From contig BJOX01000101.1 of NCBI GenBank assembly GCA_009731375.1, forward strand, positions 465,505 to 495,134: a DNA stretch of 29,630 nt. Direction: 5' to 3'. Within the stretch, counting starts at the first letter, position 1, and the number at the start of each line of letters is the position of its first letter. Below are positions 15,453 through 24,696 of this stretch, piece after piece. The notes under the pieces are model-generated. The model searched no databases, was not told where the DNA came from, and saw nothing but the letters and a program-made list of their open reading frames with translations. Source of the stretch: Paulinella micropora. Lineage: Eukaryota > Cercozoa > Imbricatea > Euglyphida. Both the position numbers and the translations under genes were made by a program.

Positions 15453-16443
15453 AGAAAAAAGTGGAAGAAGATGTGATACGTAAGGAAAGGTAATTCTCAA
15501 CAGTCAAGGAACATTAAATGTAAGAACGTTTAAGGTTTCTTCCGTTGAGGTCGGTTGAGTGTATAGTCCTATACAATCGTACATATACGGTGGTACTCGC
15601 AAAAGCTGGAAGACACGAGGTGACTTGCCAAATGGGTTTGGCCAACCACACTCTGGCTAAGGATGTGATCAACGCTTAACTTGTCCCACACTCAGGTATC
15701 GCCTGATGATGAAGTGTTCGACGCCCTCTAAAGCCCGTAGGCGGTGTCAGGATTGCTGCAATTGTAGGAGATACGTCTTGAACTCACTTTTGAACTCAGC
15801 TTTGTATTGATGTCCCTCAGACGTTCTGGCAGCTTATCCCATTGTGCTTGTGCGGCTCTGCTGTACTGGCTGGTCGTTGAGTCGTTGTACATATGTTTCT
15901 TTCATGAGCACCTAGTGTTGTAGTTATGTATAGCAGTAATTGGTCGGATGTTGTTGTATTGGAGGGGTAAGAAAGCTTTGAAGGTTGGGTGGATAAAGGG
16001 AATTTGCATTCATGCATACGCTATACTTATACATATTAGGTATGAGTAGTCGTAGTTTGGCAAAGAGTGGTTTGGTAGGCGTTCGCCATGATTTGAGGCA
16101 GATCAGCCGAATTATACGTTTTTGGATGATGATTAGTGGGTGTATGATTGTGTTATCTGCATCAGATCCCCAGATAGAGATACCATACATAAGGAGAGGG
16201 TACCCATGAGCGTAGTAGAGTCTATGGAGGATATGAATGGGGAGTAAGCTGTTCACATAACGAAACATTTGGACAACGGTTGGACTCGGAACACAATAGA
16301 TTGTACATGTTCACGGAAAGACAGGTTGATTTGGATGATGGTACCCAATACTTTTACCTTTCGTTCTTGTTGGAGCTTCTTACCGGAGATGGTCAGGTCC
16401 AGCTGTACCTTCTTTTCATTTTTATGAAAGATAGTGTATTCTT
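15453..16443 (-). mobile_element. Second-type LINE, 3' fragment (reverse transcriptase C-terminal part)
   Basis: Read on the - strand from about 16443, one frame gives EKKVQLDLTISGKK and KVLGTIIQINLSFREHV, the LG motif and H of the RT thumb region of non-LTR elements. After a frameshift near 16265 the next frame reads YAHGYPLLMYGISIWGSD and IIQKRIIRLIC, the conserved post-RT segment of CR1/RTE-like LINEs. Degenerate C-terminal coding (ERNICTTTQRP, later INTKLSSKVSSR) continues to about 15750, then a 3' UTR and an (ATT)n tail. Frameshifts and stops make it inactive. It is unlike the LINE at 22.6-29.5 kb. Confidence 0.75.
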
Positions 16444-16447
16444 ACTC

Positions 16448-16490
<43 letters not shown>

Positions 16491-16520
16491 CACTACCTCT
16501 ACTACTACTGCTACTACTGA

Positions 16521-16602
<82 letters not shown>

Positions 16603-16858
16603 CAAATATACATACAAATATACATACATACATACATACATACATACATACATAGCATACATACATGCATACATACATACATACGTACATATATATACAT
16701 ACATACATACATACATACATACATACATTTATACATACAAACATGTACATACATACATACATACATACATACATACTACATACATACATACATAATACAT
16801 ACATACATACATACATACATACATACACATGCATACATACATACATACATACATACAC

Positions 16859-16913
<55 letters not shown>

Positions 16914-16914
16914 T
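16444..16914. repeat. (CTA)n, (TACA)n, (AAT)n compound microsatellite
   Basis: CTA 16444-16569, TACA and TATA variants 16573-16857, AAT 16858-16913: three repeat types end to end with almost no spacer. Confidence 0.9.
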
Positions 16915-17067
16915 AGGGGCTGCGCCAACACCTGAAAGGATGGCTTGCGGTGTGCTTGGCGCATTCCCCCCCCCCTCTTCCCAAGGTCGCTTTTCCTCTC
17001 ATTCTCACATGCACAACTTTTACCGCCTTGGAGCAATCTCAGCCATTCATTTTGGTACCGGCTAATT
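16915..17067. other. Non-repetitive spacer
   Basis: Ordinary sequence with a short C run at 16967-16975. No gene recognised. Confidence 0.5.
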
Positions 17068-17191
17068 CGCTTCGGGTACGTACAATTACAAGGCTGGGGT
17101 TACCGGGGGAGGGCCCCCCGGACCCCCTCTTCCCCATCGACAGGGTACGTTCAAGTGCCGGAGGTACCAGCAGAACGCAAGTGTAAGCTCT

Positions 17192-17231
17192 GGTGGCACA
17201 AAAACCTAAAATCTCTTGTTTTTGTGCCACC
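17192..17231. repeat. Hairpin 1
   Basis: A perfect 14-bp inverted repeat, GGTGGCACAAAAAC with GTTTTTGTGCCACC, around a 12-nt loop. It is followed by two related hairpins at the same place in the next repeat units. Confidence 0.85.
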
Positions 17232-17332
17232 CAGCACCAAAACTTTTGGATTTCCGAAGAGAGCTCACCGAGAGGTGTCGGGTACAGCAAACATCAGCCT
17301 CAAACTCCCTCTGGTGTGCGCGAACGGCGCCT

Positions 17333-17371
17333 GGTGGCGCAAAAACATGGATTTTCTGATTTTACGCCACC
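17333..17371. repeat. Hairpin 2
   Basis: GGTGGCG pairs with CGCCACC and AAAA with TTTT. Relative to hairpin 1 the A-T pair after GGTGGC is replaced by G-C, a compensated change that keeps the stem. Confidence 0.75.
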
Positions 17372-17461
17372 CGGCATCACAATTTATAATATATCGTCAA
17401 GAAATGTCAGATACACCACATATCAGCCGCTAAATCCCACTGGTGTGCGCAAACGGCGCCT

Positions 17462-17501
17462 GGTGGCACAAAGACCTCAATTTTCTGGTTTGTGTGCCAC
17501 C
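17462..17501. repeat. Hairpin 3
   Basis: GGTGGCAC pairs with GTGCCACC, with imperfect extension toward the loop. The position in its repeat unit equals hairpins 1 and 2. Confidence 0.75.
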
Positions 17502-17633
17502 CGTGACCAAACGGGTACGTACAATTGCAGGGCTTGGGTTCCCGGGGGGAGGGCCCCCCGGAATCCCCCCCCTTCCCCGTCGACAGGGTGCGTTCAATAC
17601 CAGGAGGTACCGGCAAGTACTCTCCCAAAAAAA

Positions 17634-18162
17634 CAAGGAATTTTGGCATTCAGGACACTCCCCTGACGCAAAGATTTGCATTTATTCCAAAAAAACTATA
17701 TCAGCATCAACATCGACTCTGCGGCTAGCCACCCTGTCAATATGAGCTCCCCACTCCTCCTGGTTCACACAAACCATGATTTATTCCGACGAGGGTGCAG
17801 AAAATAGGCTAAAAAAAACAAGGAATTTTCTCATTCAGGACACTCCCCTAACGCAAACATTTGCGCGAATTCCAAAAAATTATATCAGAATCAAGATGTG
17901 GCTAGCCACCCTGTCAATATGAGCTCCCAACTCCTGGTTCACACAAACCATGATTTATTCCGACGAGGGTGCAGAAATCGACTGAAAAAAACAAGGAATT
18001 TGGCATTCAGGACACTCCCCTAACGCAAATATTTGCGTGAATTCCAAAAAAAACTATATCAGCATCGACATCGAGTCTGGGGCTAGCCACCCTGCAAATA
18101 TGAGCTCCCAACTCCTCCTGATCCCACAAACCATGATTTATTCCGACAGGGGTGCGGAAAAG
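17634..18162. repeat. Satellite, three units of 169-185 bp
   Basis: Units start at CAAGGAATTT (17634, 17819, 17992). Each contains CATTCAGGACACTCCCCT, a CTATATCAG-like segment, GGCTAGCCACCCTG and AAACCATGATTTATTCCGAC. They differ by substitutions and small deletions. No ORF spans units. This looks like a short local satellite array. Confidence 0.85.
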
Positions 18163-18249
18163 GGGGGGGTGGGGGTGGGGGTGGGTGCACAATTTCCATT
18201 TCCCCCCTTCCCCCAAACCCCCCATCCCCTACACCCAACACCTTTCAGG

Positions 18250-18288
18250 GATAATAATGATAATAATAATAATAATACCACCACCACC

Positions 18289-18339
<51 letters not shown>

Positions 18340-18388
18340 GCTGCTGCTGCTGTTGCTGCTACTACTACTACCATCACCACCACCACTA

Positions 18389-18423
<35 letters not shown>

Positions 18424-18424
18424 G
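18250..18424. repeat. (AAT)n, (CCA)n, (CTA)n and (CTG)n triplet repeats
   Basis: A compound triplet tract with successive motif changes. The frames through it are homopolymeric. Confidence 0.9.
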
Positions 18425-18450
18425 CAGTACACAGCTAGCTACTACCTAGC

Positions 18451-18451
18451 G

Positions 18452-18522
<71 letters not shown>
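18451..18522. repeat. (GATA)n array 1
   Basis: Pure GATA tetranucleotide repeat. On the - strand it follows the 3' end of the element at 18523-18950 as (TATC)n. Confidence 0.9.
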
Positions 18523-18523
<1 letters not shown>

Positions 18524-18950
18524 GTGTTTAATCTGTGGGTGTGGCATAGCTTTACAAGCCATAAGCCTCCAATACGACCCCCGAGCATGAACTCTCAGCA
18601 CTTGATAAGCTGACCAACCATCCGCTTGGGTTGGAGCCCGAGCCCAGTTCAAGCCGAAAGGTAGCCGAGCCCTTGAACTATACAAGAACAACCTCTAAAA
18701 ACTCCCTGAGGGGCGTGTGCCATAAGGAGATGATTTACCTCTAAGCCGAGGTTTCGGGAGCTCACGCTCGTTGTGAGTTACCTTCTACAACCTCGATTTC
18801 ATCAACCCTTTGCATCACGGCCCGGTCGAGAGTTGGTCGCCTGTTAGCCCTGCGCTGCGCACGATCAACGGCGGACACAAAACCGTCGTTATAGGAGATA
18901 GGTAGATCTGACCCCAGGCTGTAGTTGCCAGTGGCAGAGTCCGTCTCCAG
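18523..18950 (-). mobile_element. Probable non-LTR element 3' fragment bounded by GATA arrays
   Basis: On the - strand an open frame runs from 18950 to a TGA at 18762-18764: 62 codons with good composition (for example ISYNDGFVSAVDRAQRR and RVDEIEVVEG). About 230 bp of non-coding sequence follows, then (TATC)n. That 3' part contains GTATTGGAGGCTTATG, also found in the 3' end of SINE B, and CTCGGCTTAG, also in SINE B. It is therefore likely the 3' end of a related retroelement. The protein piece itself is not recognised, and a host-gene exon cannot be excluded. Confidence 0.5.
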
Positions 18951-19106
<156 letters not shown>

Positions 19107-19112
19107 GAGATA

Positions 19113-19288
19113 TCGACTAATGTCAGAAAAAAGGAGCTTCTGATTTCGTCAACCAAGGAAGTCTGTGGGTAAAGTATTAACCCGATGCCCAGCCAAGCCG
19201 TGATGTTTGCACGGAGGCGATACCAAAATCTCCCTAGTACCAGGCGGGGCCAGGGCTCGTTCCATAAGCGCCCCTTGCAGAACGAGCT
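19113..19288. repeat. Local duplication, copy 1
   Basis: Runs from TCGACTAATGTCAGA to GCAGAACGAGCT. It matches 19553-19741 with few substitutions and a 13-bp deletion at GCACGGAGGCGATACC. Function unknown. Confidence 0.85.
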
Positions 19289-19552
19289 CCCACCTCCATT
19301 ACAGAGGGCCCAGTAAGCAGATGGAGTTTCGAGACTGTCGACAGTCTAGTATAAACCGACAGAGCACTGTGGGTTTTATTCCGGGCTCAACAAGCGAGAA
19401 AGGGCACCCTGAGGGAACAGGATTGTGCTTCCCGTCGCTATTTCGGCATGTGACTTATGGGCGTATGGCTAGGCACACATAAGGCACCCCACCACGGGCC
19501 CAGCACACCCACACCATCCCCTAATTCTCTGTCTGTCGACAGNNNNNNNNNN
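19289..19552. other. Spacer between the duplicated copies, ending in a 10-bp N gap
   Basis: Unrecognised sequence carrying the palindrome CTGTCGACAG at 19337-19346 and a second GTCGACAG at 19535-19542, just before Ns 19543-19552. A gap of exactly 10 Ns next to a duplicated segment may mark a scaffold join. Confidence 0.6.
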
Positions 19553-19741
19553 TCGACTAATGTCAGAATAAAGGAGCTTCTGATTTCGTCAAACCAGGAA
19601 GTCTGTGGGTAAAGTATTAACCCGATGCCCAGCTAAGCCGTGATGTTTGCACGGAAGGGACTGATACAGGCGATACCAAAATCTCCCTAGCACCAGGCGG
19701 GGCCAGGGCTCGTTCCATAAGCGCCCCTTGCAGAACGAGCT
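19553..19741. repeat. Local duplication, copy 2
   Basis: Same sequence as 19113-19288, offset 440 bp and 13 bp longer (AGGGACTGATAC region). It runs straight into a GATA array. Confidence 0.85.
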
Positions 19742-19742
19742 G

Positions 19743-19810
<68 letters not shown>

Positions 19811-19839
19811 GGATGGATAGATAGATGGATAGATAGATG

Positions 19840-19916
<77 letters not shown>

Positions 19917-19947
19917 AGGTGTAGGAGGTAGATAGATAGATAGATAT

Positions 19948-20018
<71 letters not shown>
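19742..20018. repeat. (GATA)n array 3
   Basis: GATA/GGATA repeat with one interruption at 19915-19930. Confidence 0.9.
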
Positions 20019-20055
20019 CAGGATACTTGAATGAATAAAAATGTAAATCCTCTTT

Positions 20056-20057
<2 letters not shown>

Positions 20058-20104
<47 letters not shown>

Positions 20105-20120
20105 ACACACACACTCCCTC

Positions 20121-20170
<50 letters not shown>

Positions 20171-20400
20171 ACACACACACACATGCACACACACAATGTA
20201 TGTGCGTGCACCTATCTCTCTTTCTCTCTCATACCATCTCTGCTCATCTCTTTCCTCCTCCATGTTGCTCTTGCGCGATCTGTCTGTGCTTCTCCCGCGC
20301 TGTATGTATGTATGTATGTATGTATGTATGTATGTATGTACGTACGTATGTACGTATGTATGTATGTATGTATGTATGTATGCATGTATGTATGTATGCA
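20058..20400. repeat. (CT)n, (CA)n and (TATG)n upstream of the SR-like exon
   Basis: CT/CA 20058-20195 and TATG/TACG 20302-20399, with about 100 bp of ordinary sequence between. The TATG array ends 11 nt before the proposed acceptor of the exon at 20411, the same arrangement as in the DUF427 and ALG2-like genes. Confidence 0.85.
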
Positions 20401-20410
20401 AACACGACAG

Positions 20411-21218
20411 GGCCGACAGTGCTGAGCGTCGTGGCGACCACGCTGACAGGGAACGGCGCGACCACCATCATCATGGCGACCGACACCAGCACAGGCGGCG
20501 CGGCAGCAGCAACAGCAGCAGCAAGAAGCGGCGGCGGCGCTCTGACTCGGCCGAGGCGCGCGGGCGGGCCAGCGGCAAGCACAAGAAGAAGAAGAAGCGG
20601 CGCAGCAGTCCTACGCCTTCGCCCGATCCTGCGCAATCCGTGCGCTCGCGCTCTTCGGGCTCCTCGCCGCCCTCCTTCTCGCCGGCGCCACCGCCGCCGC
20701 TGCAGCCTGCAGTAGTAGTGGCGCCGCAGACGCTGCTGGCTGCCCCGCGCAGCACGCGCGCGCCTCCTCCTGCCCCGGCCATCTTGACGGTGAGCGACGA
20801 CGACGACGACGACGACAACGAGGTGGTAGTGCTCGCTGCTGCGCCGCCGCCCTCCGACATCTTCCACCTGCCGCCCTCGGCACTGGCCAGGAGCAGGGCG
20901 CGGCTCGCGGCTTTGCCCAACAGTGTGGTGCCCTCTTCCTCCTCCTCCTCCTCCTCCTCCTCCTCGGCGGGGGGGACTGCTGCTTACTTCGGCATCACGT
21001 TCAGCCCGCAAGGACAAAGAGCTGCCGCGGACCCGCGCGGGCCGGCAGTGCAGCAGTACCTGGGCAGCGGCGGCAGCGGCAGGGCCAGCTATTGTGCTGC
21101 AGCAGCACCCGCGCCCGCAGCGGGCAGCAGAGCGGGCAGACAGCAGAGCCAGTGGCACACGCGCTCCATAGCCGAGATGAAGGACTTCTTGGTCTCGCTG
21201 TTCCATCGAGACACGCAG
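20411..21218 (+). CDS. Arg/Ser/Lys-rich SR-like nuclear protein, internal exon
   Basis: A GC-rich island between microsatellites. The + strand frame reads ADSAERRGDHADRERR, a His/Arg tract, KKRRRRSDSAE, KHKKKKKRR and SSPTPSP, then a Pro/Ala-rich linker, an acidic run (SDDDDDDD) and a Ser run. It ends with an ordered-looking segment, SIAEMKDFLVSLFHRDTQ. Basic RS-type and phospho-Ser/Pro patches suggest a nuclear, RNA-processing-related protein by analogy; no family is recognised. The exon is bounded by CAG before 20411 and CAG/GT at 21218-21220. The next acceptor may be TCCGCAG at 21354-21360, which would continue in frame as LVLPLALQ into a CTA repeat. First exon not located. GC-rich DNA opens frames on both strands (a 320-codon one on the - strand), so sense is inferred from composition. 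Confidence 0.55.
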
Positions 21219-21220
21219 GT

Positions 21221-21261
21221 CGGCTTGTGTGTGTGTGTGTGTGTGTGTGTGTTAGAGAGAT

Positions 21262-21299
<38 letters not shown>

Positions 21300-21422
21300 T
21301 GTGTGTGAGTGAGCGAGTGAGTGAGCGAGTGAGTGAGTGAGTGGGTGTGGGTGTCCGCAGCTGGTGCTGCCGCTGGCACTACAACTACAACTACAACTAC
21401 TACAACTACTACAACTACTACA

Positions 21423-21510
<88 letters not shown>

Positions 21511-21531
21511 TTACTACTACTACTACTACTG

Positions 21532-21574
<43 letters not shown>

Positions 21575-21614
21575 CACTACTACTACTCTACTACTACCAC
21601 TACTACCACTACTA

Positions 21615-21710
<96 letters not shown>

Positions 21711-21715
21711 TAATA
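21221..21715. repeat. (TG)n, (GA)n, (GAGT)n, (CTA)n and (AAT)n
   Basis: TG 21225-21251, GA 21255-21297, GAGT 21300-21345, CAACTA then CTA 21378-21660, AAT 21661-21715. The last is the (ATT)n tail of a - strand SINE A copy. Confidence 0.9.
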
Positions 21716-21865
21716 ATAGTGTTTCTCTGTCAATGGCTGATGCAAATCTGCACATGCGCCTCCATCGTCTCACCCGTGAGGGGAGTACGAAGAATTGACG
21801 ATAGGCTCTAATGACACCCCCGCAAGGGCAGTTCCAACACTTCCAGACGGACCGGTATGTTCAAT
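21716..21865 (-). mobile_element. SINE family A, 3' part
   Basis: Nearly identical to the 3' 150 bp of the 13856-14124 element, followed on the - strand by (ATT)n. The tRNA-like head is lost in the N gap. Confidence 0.85.
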
Positions 21866-22205
21866 NNNNNNNNNNNNNNNNNNNNNNNNNNNNNNNNNNN
21901 NNNNNNNNNNNNNNNNNNNNNNNNNNNNNNNNNNNNNNNNNNNNNNNNNNNNNNNNNNNNNNNNNNNNNNNNNNNNNNNNNNNNNNNNNNNNNNNNNNNN
22001 NNNNNNNNNNNNNNNNNNNNNNNNNNNNNNNNNNNNNNNNNNNNNNNNNNNNNNNNNNNNNNNNNNNNNNNNNNNNNNNNNNNNNNNNNNNNNNNNNNNN
22101 NNNNNNNNNNNNNNNNNNNNNNNNNNNNNNNNNNNNNNNNNNNNNNNNNNNNNNNNNNNNNNNNNNNNNNNNNNNNNNNNNNNNNNNNNNNNNNNNNNNN
22201 NNNNN
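21866..22205. other. 340-bp N gap
   Basis: Unsequenced. SINE A enters it from the left and an AAT repeat leaves it on the right. Confidence 0.95.
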
Positions 22206-22256
22206 GATTTCCAATAATAATAGTAATAATAATAATAATAATAATATTTACTATAT

Positions 22257-22601
22257 CTGAGGCGTACTGATGCAACTTATGGCTTATCCTCAACGGACAT
22301 AAGCCTCCAATACCCTTGTTCGAGGTCCTCCACCCCCCCGTGTCAGTCTCTCGCCTGATGATCGGGGCCACCGATGGAGCTCCTGAGGGCAAGACTGCAC
22401 TAAGCCGAGGTTATTCCGCAGTCCCAGCAACCTCTTGCAAGACGTCACCGAATGTGCAAGTGCATACACCAAGCGCGGTTGCTAGAGCTGCCTCGAAACC
22501 CCACCCATAACAATCTGGTGTCTGCTGGGTCCTGGGCTATCAACCAGCATATGCGGAGTTTAAGATCTTTTACGCGCGCAACGACCCTCCTCCCCAGCAT
22601 C

Positions 22602-22605
<4 letters not shown>
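22257..22605 (-). mobile_element. SINE-like element, family B, body and 3' end
   Basis: On the - strand it starts within GATGCTGGGGAGGAGGG (22602), nearly matches 14224-14347 over the first 125 bp, and ends in a module GTATTGGAGGCTTATGTCCG...GGATAAGCCATAAGTTG, followed by (ATT)n (22253-22212). That module resembles the LINE 3' end at 22642-22692. No ORF. Confidence 0.75.
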
Positions 22606-22640
<35 letters not shown>

Positions 22641-22641
22641 G
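22606..22641. repeat. (AAT)n, 3' tail of the LINE
   Basis: On the - strand it is the (ATT)n tail that closes the LINE. It separates the LINE from the SINE B head at 22605. Confidence 0.9.
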
Positions 22642-24637
22642 ACTTATCAGTCAATTGGCCTTTGATCCTGTCGGACATGTGCCTCCATTGGTACCACGGG
22701 GCCGTTCGGTGACGCGGCTCCGCTCCAAATATTCGACTGGCTGTGCAATGTGCAAGTGAGCGTGCTGTGCATGTGCAAGTGGGTGCATGGAGTGAGAGGA
22801 GTTATCTGCCGAGAAGAGGTCCGCGACGCTGCGCTGGCCTCCACCTATAACAGATCTAGCCAGACATTCTACCTGACTAGGCCTCCCCCTCCTCCTTCTA
22901 CCCACCTCCTGAACGACCGTGAGGTCGATCACCTCCTCCTCCGCCCCCTCAGCCTCCGTGATCTGCGCCTCCAGCTCCTCCCACTCCTTCCAGATGGTGG
23001 CAACAAACCTCCCTAACTCCTCCTCCACCTCCTCTGGGATAGGGATAAACATAACGCCGAGCATCGCCGCCATCTTTTCATCCTTGCCATTCCTCTTTGA
23101 AAAGCCTCATCTCCTCCTCTGCTGCAGCTCCCTGAGGCCTCCTCTATTCAGCATGAGGGGCTGCCGGGCTTGCGCCTCATCGATAAACTTAAACAGCGCC
23201 TCACGAGAGCTCGCAAACGTTGGGCAATGCAGCAGCAAGTGACGTAACGACTCGTTAACCCCAGTATCACACAAGGCGAAACAGCTTGAGCAATCCGGCG
23301 AGCATGAGCCAAATTTGGATCGGCAGAGGCGAAGGCGATTGTTGCAGCTCAACAATCGCCTTCTGATAAGGTTGTGACCTCCCCCCTCCAGCGCCCGCCA
23401 ACGTGGAAAAGCAGAGCGGAAAGACATCTGGCTAAGCAGCACCCTAAGCCCATCAGTGGGCTTAGCCTGCCGCTTCCAGCCAGCTACTTCCTGCCGGACA
23501 GACCATTGCTTTACCACCTCGTTCCAGTTCGCCAGAGCGGCTCGCCAGTCCTTATCATCTACCGTGCCATCTTCGTTCACGACCCGCTTGAGCGCATCCA
23601 AACCCTCCCGCAGCCTGTGATCTGCTAAGATCAAACTTTCCGTATCTTCCTTCCATTTGCACTGACCCGTGTTGTAAAGCCTGCGTGTTAGCGCTGTGTT
23701 CCCCAGGAGCTCGATGCGCCCTAGAAACCGAAGCCGGGCCGCCTTGGCAAGGATGCAAAAACTCGCCGCGCGGCCTAAACCCCTGGTGATGCAGCCGCTT
23801 GTGCGTGCACCAACACCCAAAATGACCCGCAAGGGCGCTACCAACGCGCCCTCCAGCTTGCCTGTTGGTGCCCGGCAGATCCCAAAAAGCCGATGCGTAA
23901 AGCAACTTTGCGCCAACCATTTGCTGCCAATTCGTCAGCCGAAGACGCGCTGGAACTTCGTGGGAAATCCAGAGGGGGTAGTAGGCAGCCGTTCCCGCTA
24001 CACTTCCGCCGCCCGCTTTGCTTGCGGTTTATCGGAGAGGGTGTCCGTGAGCAGAACTCCCAGGTATTTGTAGTGGTCGGTGACGTTGAGGACCTTGCCC
24101 CGGAACCTCACGCACGGGGGCGACTTTTTAGACTTGGCCTGCCTGTAGATCGGCATGACTTCCGTCTTGCCTGGTTTCAGGTTGACTTCAAGCCGATAGT
24201 CCTCCACGAATGTCGCCACGACATTTACAATCTGTTGGAGCTCCGTGACACTATGCGCAATTACCGCAACGTCGTCGGCGTAAAGCAGAGTCCGTATGTC
24301 TTCGATGCGGTTGAGGTCCTCGATCTTCAACTCTTTCGCGATTCGGACCGTTAACTCATCCATGAAGACGTTGAACAGCGAAGGTGACAACGGCGACCCT
24401 TGCTGAACTCCCATCTCTTCCAGCACTTCACCAGTGAGTTCGCCGTCGACTAGCACTCGCGATGACGTTCTTCGGTAAAAACGCCGCAGGATGCGATAGA
24501 ACTTGCCTTGTACCCCCATCTGGGTTAGCCTCTGAAACAACCCGGCCCGCCAAACCGTAGGGAATGCCTTTCTCAGATCCACGAACAAAACGAAAGAAGG
24601 GAGGCCAGCTTGTTGTCTAAGGCGCAAACGCTCCTTA

Positions 24638-24696
24638 AGGACAAAAACCTGGTCCCCCGTACCAAAACGAGGACAAAAACCTGGTCCCCCGTACCA
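24638..24696. repeat. 32-bp tandem duplication in the reverse transcriptase region
   Basis: AGGACAAAAACCTGGTCCCC begins at 24638 and again at 24670, a period of 32 bp. It shifts the frame between the GFRPKRGT motif and motif A (FVDLRKAF). Confidence 0.9.

Larger units (their letters stand above)
17068..17633. repeat. Tandem unit of about 440 bp with conserved hairpins
   Basis: The segment from GGGTACGTACAATT (17076) to about 17175 is repeated from 17514 to about 17610. It includes a G/C-rich palindrome (CCGGGGG...CCCCCGG at 17103-17121 and 17543-17561). Between them, a second unit of about 130-140 bp occurs nearly three times (17191, 17332, 17461), each beginning TGGTGGC and ending GTGTGCG(C)(A)AACGGCGCC where complete. 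Frames through it are not credible genes. Confidence 0.7.

Noticed and set aside
16945-17745. Overlapping frames of 80-162 codons in the 17-kb repeat
   Set aside because: They cross hairpin repeat units on both strands and have no recognisable domains.
17634-18162. CRISPR-like array
   Set aside because: Whole 170-bp units repeat without short unique spacers, and the context is eukaryotic.
20263-20302. Possible first exon MLLLRDLSVLLPR before GTATGT
   Set aside because: Its phase does not join correctly to the SR-like exon at 20411 with the GTATGT donor, so it is not annotated.
20244-21206. 320-codon - strand frame opposite the SR-like exon
   Set aside because: GC-rich DNA leaves several frames open; its composition (Val run, Arg/Ala/Gly) is a mirror of the + strand SR-like frame.
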